DNA of 64,000 nucleotides from Roseibium polysiphoniae. GTDB taxonomy: Bacteria; Pseudomonadota; Alphaproteobacteria; Rhizobiales; Stappiaceae. The DNA lies in NCBI RefSeq assembly GCF_014842925.1, contig NZ_JACYXJ010000004.1:310001-374000 (forward strand), given 5' to 3'. Under the pieces are notes generated by a model that worked only from the letters and a program-made list of their open reading frames with translations, was not told the origin of the DNA and did not search any database. Below are positions 26,893 through 36,097 of the stretch, one piece after another. A program made the position numbers and the translations under genes. Position 1 is the first letter of the stretch. Every line of letters begins with the position of its first letter.

Positions 26893-27681
26893 ATGTTGGG
26901 TCAGATCGATATCACAGAACGGCAAGCAGAAATTGCTGATCTGGTTCAAAAGGCCGGCTTTGCTTCGGTTGAAGAACTGGCTGCCCGTTTTGAGGTGACG
27001 ACCCAGACCATCCGCCGCGATGTCAATGGCCTGTGCGAGCAGGGGCTCCTCAGACGAACCCATGGCGGGGTTGAGCCGCCCGCACCCTCAGGCAACAGTC
27101 ACTACAGCACGCGGCAGATCCTGAACCTTGCCCAAAAGAAGCAGATTGCGGATCTGGTGGCGAGTGCCATCGACAACGGAATGTCGCTCGCTTTTTCCAT
27201 TGGGACGACGCCGGAAATCGTCATGCAGGCGCTCACCGGCCATGAAGCGCTGTGCGTCTTCACGAATAACCTCAACGTGGCTTTTACAGCGTCCGTCAAT
27301 CCGAGCTTCCAGGTCACGATCGCAGGCGGCAGGCTGCGGCACGGCGACCGGGATATTCTCGGCACCGCCGCACAGGATTTCTTCTCGAACTACAAGGTCG
27401 ATATCGGCATCTTTGGCGTTGCCGGCGTCGATGAAGACGGCACGCTGCTCGATTTTCATGAAGATGAAGTCGCCGCGAGGCAGTCGATCCTGGCCAACTG
27501 CCGGCAATCGTTCCTTGTCCTCGACCATACGAAGTTCGGCCGGACCGCTCATGTGCGCGGTGGCCACATCTCAGACGTCTCGCATGTCTTCAGCGATCGA
27601 CCGGTCCCCACGGGGGTCGAGGACGCCCTGTCTGATGCCTCAACCCGGATCATCACGGGCAACGAGCTGGAGGGGGCATGA
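26893..27681 (+). CDS. glpR: DeoR/GlpR-family transcriptional regulator
   Basis: Repressor of 262 residues. The N-terminal DeoR helix-turn-helix (ITERQAEIADLVQKAGFASV, TTQTIRRDVNGLCEQGLLRRTHGG) is followed by the sugar-phosphate sensor domain with IGTTPE, the GVAGVDEDGTLLDFHEDEVA block and a C-terminal LDHTKFGR motif, most like GlpR proteins that respond to glycerol-3-phosphate. The ATG at 26893 begins the conserved domain; upstream in-frame codons are rejected. The stop overlaps the next ATPase start by 4 bp (ATGA), so regulator and transporter are one operon. Confidence 0.82.
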   Translation: MLGQIDITERQAEIADLVQKAGFASVEELAARFEVTTQTIRRDVNGLCEQGLLRRTHGGVEPPAPSGNSHYSTRQILNLAQKKQIADLVASAIDNGMSLAFSIGTTPEIVMQALTGHEALCVFTNNLNVAFTASVNPSFQVTIAGGRLRHGDRDILGTAAQDFFSNYKVDIGIFGVAGVDEDGTLLDFHEDEVAARQSILANCRQSFLVLDHTKFGRTAHVRGGHISDVSHVFSDRPVPTGVEDALSDASTRIITGNELEGA

Positions 27682-28760
27682 TGTCTGATCCGCTGACGGG
27701 AGCTCACGCAGGCAAGGCGATCCGGCTGGAGAACGTCAGCAAGCTGTTCGGTGAAAGCCGGGCCGTGGATGATGTCTCGATCGAGATTCCTGCCGGTTCC
27801 TTCACGGTTCTGCTGGGGCCGTCTGGCTGCGGCAAGTCGACGACCCTGCGCATGATCGCAGGTCTTGAAGGCACTGACGAAGGCAGGATTTTCATTGGCG
27901 GAGATGATGTCACGGGCAAGCCGTCGTCCAAGCGCGACATCTCCATGGTCTTCCAGTCCTATGCGCTTTTCCCGCATCTGAGTGTCGCCGAGAACATCAT
28001 TTTCGGGCTCAGGGTGCGCAAGGTCGATGCGAGAGAACGCAGAGAGAAACTGGCGCGTGTCGCGGACCTTCTGGGTCTGAGCGAGCTCTTGGAGCGCAAG
28101 CCGGCGCAGCTCTCCGGCGGACAGCAGCAGCGCGTGGCGCTGGGGCGCGCCATCATCGGCGAAAAGCCGGTCTGCCTGATGGATGAACCGCTGTCCAATC
28201 TTGATGCGAAACTCCGGCACGAGATGCGTGTGGAACTTCGCGGCCTTCAGCAGCGCCTGGGCTTCACCATGGTCTACGTCACCCATGATCAGGTCGAAGC
28301 GATCACGATGGCGGATCAGGTGGTGCTTTTGAATGCTGGTCGCGCGGAGCAGGCGGCGACGCCTCGTGATCTCTATGAGCGGCCTGCAACGCCTTTCGCA
28401 GCACGCTTTATTGGCACGCCGCCCATGAACCTCATCCCCATGTCGGCGATCGAGCCGCTTCAGGACATGCCGACCGGGCTCTTGCTCGGTGTGCGTCCCG
28501 AAGCCTTGTGCCTGGCAGATGACGGAGGTCTGAGCGGCACCGTTCGCTCCGTTGAATATCTGGGCGCCGATACCCTGGCCGACTGCGAGGTCTCGGGCTC
28601 CCTGTTTCAGGTTCGCCTGCCCGGGTCGCGCTCTGTCTCCACGGGCGAGGCCTTGCGCTTCACCGCATCGACTGCGGATCTCCATGTTTTCGATCGGCTC
28701 TCCGGCGGACGCCGGGATGACCTGATCCCAGAAATCGGATCGCGATTGCGGCCCCAATAG
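27678..28760 (+). CDS. ugpC: UgpC-like ABC transporter ATP-binding protein
   Basis: ATPase of 360 residues with Walker A GPSGCGKST, Q-loop FQSYALFPH, signature LSGGQQQR, Walker B CLMDEPLSNLD, H-loop VTHDQVEA and a TOBE domain. Its position directly after a GlpR-like regulator and before a UgpB-like binding protein points to glycerol-3-phosphate or a related glycerol or sugar ligand. The order C-B-A-E differs from the E. coli ugpBAEC operon. Confidence 0.82.
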   Translation: MMSDPLTGAHAGKAIRLENVSKLFGESRAVDDVSIEIPAGSFTVLLGPSGCGKSTTLRMIAGLEGTDEGRIFIGGDDVTGKPSSKRDISMVFQSYALFPHLSVAENIIFGLRVRKVDARERREKLARVADLLGLSELLERKPAQLSGGQQQRVALGRAIIGEKPVCLMDEPLSNLDAKLRHEMRVELRGLQQRLGFTMVYVTHDQVEAITMADQVVLLNAGRAEQAATPRDLYERPATPFAARFIGTPPMNLIPMSAIEPLQDMPTGLLLGVRPEALCLADDGGLSGTVRSVEYLGADTLADCEVSGSLFQVRLPGSRSVSTGEALRFTASTADLHVFDRLSGGRRDDLIPEIGSRLRPQ

Positions 28761-28823
28761 CTGTGCTGTCGGGCGCAGACGACGCGCTTCATGCGCGAAG
28801 GCTCAAACCAAGGAAGTTTTGAG

Positions 28824-30107
28824 ATGATTAAGTCCACATTCCTTAAGGCCGTTGCTGCAACGGCTCTTTCTGTCAGCACCTGGGCGTCTGCCCATGCGGT
28901 TGACCTGCAGTTCTATTTCCCGGTCGCAGTTGGCGGAAAGGCTGCCGATACCATTCAGGCTCTGACCGATGAATATGTTGCGGCCAATCCTGACGTGAAG
29001 ATCGACGCTGTCTACGCCGGGTCCTATCAGGACACGGTTGCCAAGGCGATCACCGCTTCGCGTGGCGGCAACCCGCCTCAGCTGTCTGTGATCCTGTCGG
29101 TCGACATGTTCACGCTGATCGACGAAGACCTGATCCAGCCGTTTGACAACTATCTGACGACGGATGAGGACAAGGCCTGGGTTGACGGCTTCTATCCAGC
29201 GTTCATGGAAAACAGCCAGACAGGTGGCAAGACCTACGGCATTCCTTTCCAGCGTTCGACGCCAGTTCTTTACTGGAACAAGGAAGCTTTCAAGGAAGCC
29301 GGTCTTGATCCTGAAGTCGCTCCGGCGACCTGGGACGAAATGGTCGAGTTCGGAAAGAAGCTGACCAAGAAAGACGCTGACGGCAAGGTCTCTCAGTGGG
29401 GCGTTCGCATCCCGTCTTCCGGTTTCCCTTACTGGCTGTTCCAGGGTCTTGCGATCGAAAACAGCGCGACCCTTGCCAATGCTGAAGGCAACAAGACCAA
29501 CTTCGATGATCCGAAGGTCGTTGAAGCGCTTCAGTACCTCGTCGACCTGAGCACCAAGCACGAAGTGATGGCTCCTGGCATCATCGAGTGGGGCGCAACT
29601 CCGAAGGCATTCTTCGAAGGTCAGACAGCCATGATGTGGACTTCCACGGGCAACCTGACCAACGTTCGTGACAACGCTCCGTTCGACTTCGGCGTTGCCA
29701 TGCTGCCGTCCAAGGAAACCCGCGGTGCACCGACTGGTGGCGGTAACTTCTATCTGTTCAAGGGCGCTTCCGACGAGCAGAACAAGGCGGCTGTCGAGTT
29801 CGTTCAGTGGATCACGGCTCCTGCCCAGTCTGCAAAGTGGACCATCGCAACCGGATATGTTGCCCCGCGCGCAGAGACCTGGGAAACCGAAACGATGAAG
29901 GCTTACACAGCTGACTTCGCTCCGGCCCTGATCGCCCGCGATCAGCTCGCGTTCGCGAAGGCCGAACTTTCGACCTACCAGAACCAGCGCGTCACCGGCA
30001 TCTTCAACGATGCACTGGCCTCTGTGATCACTGGCAAGAAAGACGCAGCGACCGCTCTCAAGGAAGCCCAGGCTCAGGCCGACGGCATCCTCTCCGAGTA
30101 CCGCTAA
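28824..30107 (+). CDS. ugpB: UgpB-like ABC substrate-binding protein
   Basis: Periplasmic binding protein of 427 residues with a signal peptide (MIKSTFLKAVAATALSVSTW ending AHA) and an extracellular solute-binding family 1 fold. VDLQFYFPVAVGGKAADTI, AVYAGSYQDT, GIPFQRSTPVLYWNKEAF and the hinge near PTGGGNFYLF resemble UgpB proteins. The start at 28824 follows AAGGAAG and opens the signal peptide. The ligand is inferred from the GlpR neighbour as glycerol-3-phosphate or a glycerophosphodiester; another polyol or sugar remains possible. Confidence 0.8.
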   Translation: MIKSTFLKAVAATALSVSTWASAHAVDLQFYFPVAVGGKAADTIQALTDEYVAANPDVKIDAVYAGSYQDTVAKAITASRGGNPPQLSVILSVDMFTLIDEDLIQPFDNYLTTDEDKAWVDGFYPAFMENSQTGGKTYGIPFQRSTPVLYWNKEAFKEAGLDPEVAPATWDEMVEFGKKLTKKDADGKVSQWGVRIPSSGFPYWLFQGLAIENSATLANAEGNKTNFDDPKVVEALQYLVDLSTKHEVMAPGIIEWGATPKAFFEGQTAMMWTSTGNLTNVRDNAPFDFGVAMLPSKETRGAPTGGGNFYLFKGASDEQNKAAVEFVQWITAPAQSAKWTIATGYVAPRAETWETETMKAYTADFAPALIARDQLAFAKAELSTYQNQRVTGIFNDALASVITGKKDAATALKEAQAQADGILSEYR

Positions 30108-30115
30108 ATCCCATG

Positions 30116-30147
30116 AAGACCGGGCGGCGTCCGCTGCCCGGTCTTTG
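30116..30147 (+). terminator. Hairpin after ugpB
   Basis: AAGACCGGGC (30116-30125) pairs with GCCCGGTCTT (30136-30145), extendable inward, followed by a short T run. It lies in the 69-bp ugpB-ugpA gap and probably reduces permease expression relative to binding protein. Confidence 0.72.
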
Positions 30148-30176
30148 TCTCAAGACGTGAACTGACGGACCTTGCC

Positions 30177-31061
30177 ATGCGGGTGACATTCAAACGGGAC
30201 TGGATTCATAGCTGGCTGCTGTTGCTGCCGGCGATGGTGTTCCTCTTTGCCTTTACCCATATTCCGGCGGTCACGACCTTCATCAACAGCTTCTATTCAA
30301 CGCCGCGCGGTCGCAGGCCTGCCAAATTCATCGGTCTGGAAAACTACGAGCGGCTTTGGGACGACCCGGTGTTCTGGAAGGTTATGTTCAATAACCTCTG
30401 GTTCGCGCTGGGGACGATTCCGCTTTCGATTGCGCTTTCGATCGCGATGGCCCTTTGGGTGAATGACAAGCTCGCCGGGCGAAGCCTGGTGCGCATGGCC
30501 TACTTCACCCCCACCGTCCTGCCCCTGATTGCTGTCGCCAATATCTGGCTGTTTTTCTACACGCCGGGCTTCGGCCTTTTCGATCAGGTCTTCGGAGCTC
30601 TCTTTGGCTGGTCAAGCACCAACTGGCTTGGTGATCCGGCGACGGCACTGAACGCCGTCATTGTGGTGACAGTCTGGAAAGAGGCCGGATTCTTCATGAT
30701 TTTCTATCTCGCGGCCTTGCAGGCGATCCCCGTTTCGCTCGTCGAGGCCGCAAGGATTGAAGGCGCAAGCCGCTGGACGATTTTCTGGCGGATCACGTTC
30801 CCGCTTTTGATGCCGACGACGCTATTCGTCTCGATCAACGCGGTGATCAATTCGTTCCGGCTGGTGGACCATATTTTCATTCTGACCGATGGCGGTCCGG
30901 ACAACGCTTCATCGCTTTTGCTGTTTTACATCTATGAAGTGGCGTTCCGGTTCTGGGAGACCGGCTATGCGGCAACCTTGACCGTCGCCTTGCTGCTGCT
31001 GTTGTCGGCGCTCGCGATTGGGCAGTTCTTCTTCTTCGATCGCAAGGTGCACTACAAATGA
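30177..31061 (+). CDS. ugpA: UgpA-like ABC transporter permease
   Basis: Inner-membrane permease of 294 residues with six hydrophobic helices and the EAA loop VSLVEAARIEGASRWTIF. The start SWLLLLPAMVFLFAFTHIPAV and the segment HIFILTDGGPDNAS are typical of UgpA/MalF-like subunits. It overlaps the next permease by 4 bp (ATGA). Confidence 0.87.
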   Translation: MRVTFKRDWIHSWLLLLPAMVFLFAFTHIPAVTTFINSFYSTPRGRRPAKFIGLENYERLWDDPVFWKVMFNNLWFALGTIPLSIALSIAMALWVNDKLAGRSLVRMAYFTPTVLPLIAVANIWLFFYTPGFGLFDQVFGALFGWSSTNWLGDPATALNAVIVVTVWKEAGFFMIFYLAALQAIPVSLVEAARIEGASRWTIFWRITFPLLMPTTLFVSINAVINSFRLVDHIFILTDGGPDNASSLLLFYIYEVAFRFWETGYAATLTVALLLLLSALAIGQFFFFDRKVHYK

Positions 31062-31879
31062 GTTGGTCTGGTCCCACGCTCGATCGTGTCCTGAACACAG
31101 CTGCTGCCTGGACGCTGGCGCTGTTGTGGATCCTTCCGCTTGCCTATGCGATCTGGACAGCCTTTCATCCCGCGGCCTATGAAGCGCGTTTCGTCCTGAC
31201 GGCGCCGTTGACCATGGATAATTTCGCCAAAGCCTGGTCCGCCGCGCCATTCGCGCGCTATTTCCTGAACACGTTTGTTCTCGTCAGCCTCATTCTTGCC
31301 GGCCAGTTTTTCCTTTGTACGCTCGCTGCCTATGCCTTCGCACGCTTCGAATTTCCGGGGCGCTCGCTGCTGTTTTCGCTCGTGTTGCTGCAGCTTCTGG
31401 TGATGCCGGACATTCTGATCGTCGAGAACTACAAGACCATGCGGCTGCTGGACCTTGTCGATACGATCCCGGCAATCGCATTGCCGTATCTGGCAAGCGG
31501 GTTCGGCATTTTCCTGTTGCGCCAGACCTTCATGACGATCCCTAAGGAGCTGGATGAGGCGGCGCGGATTGAAGGTGCTTCCTTCCTGGGTGTGCTCTGG
31601 CGGGTCTATATCCCGCTCGCCAAGCCAACCTATCTTGCCTATGGACTCGTTTCGGTCAGCCACCACTGGAACAATTTTCTCTGGCCGTTGATCGTGACCA
31701 ATTCAGTCGACACACGCCCGGTGACTGTTGGCCTGAGTATCTTCTCAGCAATCGACAGCGGCGTTGAATGGTCGGTGATCAATGCGGCCACGCTGATGAC
31801 CAGCGGACCATTGCTTATCGCCTTCCTGCTGTTCCAGCGGCAATTCGTTCAAAGCTTCATGCGCGCAGGCATCAAGTAG
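31058..31879 (+). CDS. ugpE: UgpE-like ABC transporter permease
   Basis: Second permease, MalG/UgpE-like, 273 residues, six hydrophobic helices, EAA loop PKELDEAARIEGASFLGVL. It closes the glpR-ugpCBAE-like operon and is convergent with fhuF, whose stop lies 11 bp away. No clear terminator is visible in that short gap. Confidence 0.87.
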   Translation: MSWSGPTLDRVLNTAAAWTLALLWILPLAYAIWTAFHPAAYEARFVLTAPLTMDNFAKAWSAAPFARYFLNTFVLVSLILAGQFFLCTLAAYAFARFEFPGRSLLFSLVLLQLLVMPDILIVENYKTMRLLDLVDTIPAIALPYLASGFGIFLLRQTFMTIPKELDEAARIEGASFLGVLWRVYIPLAKPTYLAYGLVSVSHHWNNFLWPLIVTNSVDTRPVTVGLSIFSAIDSGVEWSVINAATLMTSGPLLIAFLLFQRQFVQSFMRAGIK

Positions 31880-31890
31880 CGCTTTCGGTA

Positions 31891-32673
31891 CTACTTGCTT
31901 GCGCCCAGCACGAGCGGGCGGCGGTCGTTGCCGTAGGTTGGCTTCAAGGAGCAGTCCTGACAGCGCGCGACGCCCTCAAGGCCGTATCTCAGGCAGCAGA
32001 CGCGGCGCGTTCTGGTGGCTTCGGAGCCGGAGGGGCGATAGGGGCTGAACAGCGGATTGCGGTTGCCATCCGGCTTTTTCGGGCTGCCGGTGATTGCTTT
32101 CAGATCGATGTCCTGGCTGCCGCTCCACAGGACCTCATGGGTGTAGTCGATGACGACGGCTGCGTTCATCCAGAACACTTTGGCGGAAACGCCACTTCGG
32201 GCCGACAGTGAGAAGACAAGCGGGGACAGGTGACCATCGATCAGGGGTGCGAGCCGATCGAAGGGTGTGTCCGTATCCAAAGCTGGGGCGACATAGGGAT
32301 CGGTTAGTTCAAACCCCCGCGGCTGACCGGAGGCATCCAGCGCGAGACGCAGATTGGCAAGAGATGCGGGCAGCTGGGACCTAGCCGCGCCGGCCAAGAG
32401 TATCAGCGGTGGCAGCAGAAGGCCAAAGTACCATTGGGACCAGTAGGAGACGGATGATCTCGCGTCATCGCCGGGAAAGCTGGTCTCCGCATAAAAATCA
32501 AGAAGGTGCTTGAGGCTCGCGGGATCGGTGAGATCCGAGCATCTGCGGCCCTTGTCAGAATCGGGCGTGATCGCAAAACGCTCTCCGAGATGCGCCGCGT
32601 GGCCGTGAAACAGGCCGTCCATATAATCGCGCAGATCAATCTGGTCATCGGGGCAGGGCTCTGCGCCTGGCAT
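31891..32673 (-). CDS. fhuF: Siderophore-iron reductase FhuF-like [2Fe-2S] protein
   Basis: Cytosolic ferric-siderophore reductase of 260 residues. The C-terminus carries the unusual FhuF cluster motif C-C-x10-C-x2-C (in VCCLRYGLEGVARCQDCSL), which binds a [2Fe-2S] centre. The central hydrophobic stretch WYFGLLLPPLILL is also family-typical. It probably releases iron from a hydroxamate siderophore made by the locus starting 7 kb to the right. It stands alone between two glycerol-type transporter operons. No TGA-N9-TCA box lies upstream. Confidence 0.88.
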   Translation of the reverse strand: MPGAEPCPDDQIDLRDYMDGLFHGHAAHLGERFAITPDSDKGRRCSDLTDPASLKHLLDFYAETSFPGDDARSSVSYWSQWYFGLLLPPLILLAGAARSQLPASLANLRLALDASGQPRGFELTDPYVAPALDTDTPFDRLAPLIDGHLSPLVFSLSARSGVSAKVFWMNAAVVIDYTHEVLWSGSQDIDLKAITGSPKKPDGNRNPLFSPYRPSGSEATRTRRVCCLRYGLEGVARCQDCSLKPTYGNDRRPLVLGASK

Positions 32674-33164
32674 TTGCGAAATTCCGTGGCTCTCTGATCG
32701 GCGTTTGCTGTCAGGTTCCTGACCTGGCTATGCGCCTCTTGGCTTGAAAACAGTCTGCGCGCAGCCGTGTCCGACCGGGCAGGCTTCGCTGCCTACACAA
32801 GTAACCTTGCTGGTCACTTGAGGGCAAAGGAAACTTGAGTGTCAGGCTCGATTTTATCGTTCAAGCTTCATTTTCCTCAAGAGCTTGCGCTTCGCGGTCG
32901 GGTTGCTCTTTTGCTTGCAGATGTGGGGTGTTTCGGCCTGTCCAAAGGGGCTGAAAGCCGCATTGTTCTACCTTCGTTGGGGCAGTGTTTCTGTCGTTTT
33001 TAGTGATCTATCTGATTCCGCTGGGGCATTTAATCTCTCGCCAGCCTCTTTGCGAGGATCTTCGCGGCAATTGCTATAGATCACGTCAATTTTCCATTGA
33101 CCTTCATTTTCTTTCGATTGATATTCGTTTTACCTGCACTTGCGGGTCGTTTTGGGAGGAAATT
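32674..33164. other. Divergent intergenic region fhuF/glpV
   Basis: About 490 bp with outward promoters. A 14-bp palindrome GTCAGG-tt-CCTGAC at 32710-32723 lies 37 bp upstream of fhuF and might be an operator. The frame upstream of the glpV ATG is open but non-homologous. Confidence 0.45.
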
Positions 33165-34901
33165 ATGAAACAGAGATTCTTGTCCGCGGTGGCCGCCGCG
33201 GCAGTGCTCTCCTATGCCGGTCAGGCTTTTGCCGGCATGGACGAAGCAAAAACCTGGGTGGAGAATGAATTCCAGCCGTCCGTTCTGTCGCAGGACGAGC
33301 AGATGGCCGAAATGGAGTGGTTCGTCAACGCAGCCGGTCCGTTCCAGGGTATGGAAATCAATGTGTTGTCGGAAGGCATCCCGACACACACTTATGAATC
33401 CAAGACCCTGACGAAAGCCTTCGAGGAAATCACCGGCATCAAGGTCAACCACCAGATCCTCGGCGAAGGTGAAGTGGTGCAGGCTGTTCAGACGCAGATG
33501 CAGACGAACCGGAACCTCTATGACGCCTATGTCAACGATTCCGATCTCATTGGCACCCATTCGCGTCTTCAGCTCGCTGTCAATCTGACCGACTGGATGG
33601 CGGGTGAAGCCAAGGATGTGACGTCTCCGACGCTCGACCTTGAAGACTTCATGGGCGTGAGCTTCACAACCGGTCCGGATGGTGATCTCTACCAGCTGCC
33701 AGATCAGCAGTTCGCGAACCTCTACTGGTTCCGCAAGGACTGGTTCGACCGCGAAGATTTCCAGAAGGCATTCAAGGAAAAATACGGCTACGATCTCGGT
33801 GTTCCAGTCAACTGGTCTGCCTATGAAGACATTGCCGAGTTCTTTTCCAAGGACGTCAAGGAAATCGACGGCGTCACGATCTACGGCCATATGGACTACG
33901 GCAAGCGTGCACCGGATCTCGGCTGGCGCATGACCGATGCCTGGCTTTCCATGGCTGGCGCCGGTTCGCCGGGTGAGCCAAACGGTCGTCCGATCGATGA
34001 ATGGGGCATCCGTATGGAAGCGGATTCCTGCAACCCTGCCGGCGCAAGCGTGTCGCGCGGCGGTGGCACCAACGGCCCGGCTGCTGTCTACGCCATCCGC
34101 AAGTGGGACGAGTGGCTTCGGAATTATGCGCCTCCAGGCGCTGCCGATTACGACTTCTACCAGTCGCTTCCTGCTCTGAGCCAGGGCAATGTTGCGCAGC
34201 AGATCTTCTGGTACACCGCGTTCCTGGCCGACATGGTCAAGCCGAAGTCCGAAGGCAACAACACGGTTGATGATGCCGGTATGCCGTTGTGGCGCATGGC
34301 TCCGTCGCCCCATGGTCCTTACTGGCAGGAAGGTCAGAAGGTTGGCTATCAGGACGTTGGATCCTGGACGATCCTCAAGTCCACACCGACCGATCGTGCC
34401 AAGGCTGCATGGCTCTATGCCCAGTTCGTGACTTCCAAGACTGTTGACACGAAGAAGAGCCATGTTGGTTTGACCTTCACCCGCGACAGCACGGTTCGCC
34501 ACGAGAGCTTCACCGAACGTGCACCAAAGCTCGGCGGCGTGGTTGAGTTTTATCGCTCGCCGGATCGTGTTCGCTGGTCGCCGACGGGTGTCAACGTGCC
34601 GGACTATCCGAAGCTGGCCCAGCTATGGTGGCAGCAGATCGGTGATGTGAACTCCGGTGCGTTCACGCCTCAGGAAGCGATGGACCGTCTTGCAAGCGAG
34701 ATGGACCAGGTGATGGCCCGCATGCAGCGTGCGGATGAAGCCAACAACACCTATGGCGGCTGCGGCCCTCGCCTCAATGAGGAGAAGGATCCGTCAGAGT
34801 GGCTCGGAAAGGGCGGCGCAAAAGCCAAGCTCGACAACGAGAAGCCACAGGGCGAAACCATCGCCTATGACGAGTTGATCGCACAGTGGAACGCTAACTA
34901 A
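33165..34901 (+). CDS. glpV: Glycerol-type ABC transporter substrate-binding protein
   Basis: Large periplasmic binding protein of 578 residues. A signal peptide (MKQRFLSAVAAAAVLSYAGQ ending AFA) leads into a mature protein with GMEINVLSEGIPTHTYESKTL, LYQLPDQQFANLYWF and GGGTNGPAAVYAIRKW, matching the GlpV proteins of rhizobial glycerol importers (about 570 residues, longer than ordinary family 1 binding proteins). The ATG at 33165 is preceded by GGGAGGAAATT; the upstream extension to 32985 is rejected. The neighbours GlpS, T, P, Q and U complete the known set. Confidence 0.85.
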   Translation: MKQRFLSAVAAAAVLSYAGQAFAGMDEAKTWVENEFQPSVLSQDEQMAEMEWFVNAAGPFQGMEINVLSEGIPTHTYESKTLTKAFEEITGIKVNHQILGEGEVVQAVQTQMQTNRNLYDAYVNDSDLIGTHSRLQLAVNLTDWMAGEAKDVTSPTLDLEDFMGVSFTTGPDGDLYQLPDQQFANLYWFRKDWFDREDFQKAFKEKYGYDLGVPVNWSAYEDIAEFFSKDVKEIDGVTIYGHMDYGKRAPDLGWRMTDAWLSMAGAGSPGEPNGRPIDEWGIRMEADSCNPAGASVSRGGGTNGPAAVYAIRKWDEWLRNYAPPGAADYDFYQSLPALSQGNVAQQIFWYTAFLADMVKPKSEGNNTVDDAGMPLWRMAPSPHGPYWQEGQKVGYQDVGSWTILKSTPTDRAKAAWLYAQFVTSKTVDTKKSHVGLTFTRDSTVRHESFTERAPKLGGVVEFYRSPDRVRWSPTGVNVPDYPKLAQLWWQQIGDVNSGAFTPQEAMDRLASEMDQVMARMQRADEANNTYGGCGPRLNEEKDPSEWLGKGGAKAKLDNEKPQGETIAYDELIAQWNAN

Positions 34902-34930
34902 GCTAAGCGTTCTGACTGTCGAGACGACAT

Positions 34931-34952
34931 CCCGGGGCAGTCTTGCCCCGGG
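34931..34952 (+). terminator. Hairpin after glpV
   Basis: Perfect 9-bp stem CCCGGGGCA (34931-34939) / TGCCCCGGG (34944-34952) with a 4-nt loop, 29 bp after the glpV stop. No T tract follows. Confidence 0.7.
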
Positions 34953-34996
34953 AACCTTTGGCCCGCGCTTAGCGGACGAAAAAGTGCGAATACCCC

Positions 34997-36064
34997 ATGT
35001 CTCTTGAACTCATCGATGTTTCGAAGCGCGTCGGCGTTGAGCAACATATCTATCCGACCAACCTGACGCTCGAAGCCGGCGGGATGAACATTCTTCTCGG
35101 CACGACTTTGTCGGGCAAGACCACCTTGATGCAGCTGATGGCCGGGCTGGACAAGCTTACGACCGGCTCGATCCGCTTCAATGGCGAGGACGTGACCCGG
35201 ACCGCTGTTCAAAAGCGCAATGTGTCGATGGTCTACCAGCAGTTCATCAACTATCCGAATTTCAGCGTGTTCGAGAACATCGCATCCCCCTTGCGGGTGG
35301 CCCGCATGGCCGAGGACGAGATCAAGCGCCGCGTGTGCGAGATGGCCGAGTTGCTCAAGCTGTCAGGCATGCTCGACCGGCGTCCGTCAGAACTTTCCGG
35401 TGGCCAGCAGCAGCGCACAGCGATGGCGCGCGCGTTGGTCAAGGACGCAGATCTGGTTCTCCTGGATGAGCCGCTCGCCAATCTGGATTTCAAGCTCCGC
35501 GAGGAATTGCGCGACGAGCTGCCGCGATTGTTCGCGAACCGTGAGTGTGTGGTCGTTTATGCCACAACCGAACCTGTCGAGGCCCTGTTGTTTGGTGGGA
35601 AGACGGCAACCCTGCACAAGGGCCGTGTGACCCAGTTCGGCCCAACGGGCGACGTCTACCGCAAGCCGCAAGATCTTGTCAGTGCCGAGGTGTTTTCCGA
35701 GCCGCCGATCAATCATGCGCAGGTGACCAAAAATGGTGAGACGCTGACGCTGGTCAGTGGCGCCAGCTGGTCCGCGACCGGACAAGCTGCCGCCTTGCCA
35801 GATGGCACTTACACCCTCGGTCTTCGACCGCACCATGTGACGCCGGCTCAATCGGGAAGCCAGCCGGTCGAGGTTGATGGAAACGTTATGGTGACGGAAC
35901 TCAGCGGTTCCGAAAGCGTGGTGCATTTTCATCTGGGTGGACGGACCTGGGTGTCCCAGTCCCACGGCATACATCCGTTTGAAGTCGGGGAGCAGGCGAC
36001 ACTCTATGCAGATGTGTCTCAGGCCTTTTACTTCGATGCCTCCGGCGCATTGATTGCTGGCTGA
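34997..36064 (+). CDS. glpS: Glycerol-type ABC transporter ATPase GlpS (H-loop degenerate)
   Basis: ATPase subunit of 355 residues. Walker A GTTLSGKTT is at 35-43, Q-loop glutamine near 81, an intact signature LSGGQQQR at 133-140, Walker B VLLDEP with glutamate 158, D-loop NLD. The H-loop, normally VTHDQ, reads ATTEP, so threonine 191 stands where the catalytic histidine is expected. A TOBE-like domain follows. Its partner GlpT has the opposite defect (intact histidine, degenerate signature), so the heterodimer should have one competent and one degenerate ATP site. It follows glpV in the operon. Confidence 0.87.
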   Translation: MSLELIDVSKRVGVEQHIYPTNLTLEAGGMNILLGTTLSGKTTLMQLMAGLDKLTTGSIRFNGEDVTRTAVQKRNVSMVYQQFINYPNFSVFENIASPLRVARMAEDEIKRRVCEMAELLKLSGMLDRRPSELSGGQQQRTAMARALVKDADLVLLDEPLANLDFKLREELRDELPRLFANRECVVVYATTEPVEALLFGGKTATLHKGRVTQFGPTGDVYRKPQDLVSAEVFSEPPINHAQVTKNGETLTLVSGASWSATGQAAALPDGTYTLGLRPHHVTPAQSGSQPVEVDGNVMVTELSGSESVVHFHLGGRTWVSQSHGIHPFEVGEQATLYADVSQAFYFDASGALIAG

Positions 36065-36097
36065 CGCGCAAGCGAAACGAATTGGGAGACTGCCTTC

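Noticed and set aside
27549-28757. Open frame of 402 codons on the minus strand opposite the ugpC-like gene
   Set aside because: Shadow of a gene that shows all ABC ATPase motifs on the plus strand.
33081-34502. Open frame of 473 codons on the minus strand opposite glpV
   Set aside because: No family motifs and complete overlap with the well-supported glpV gene.
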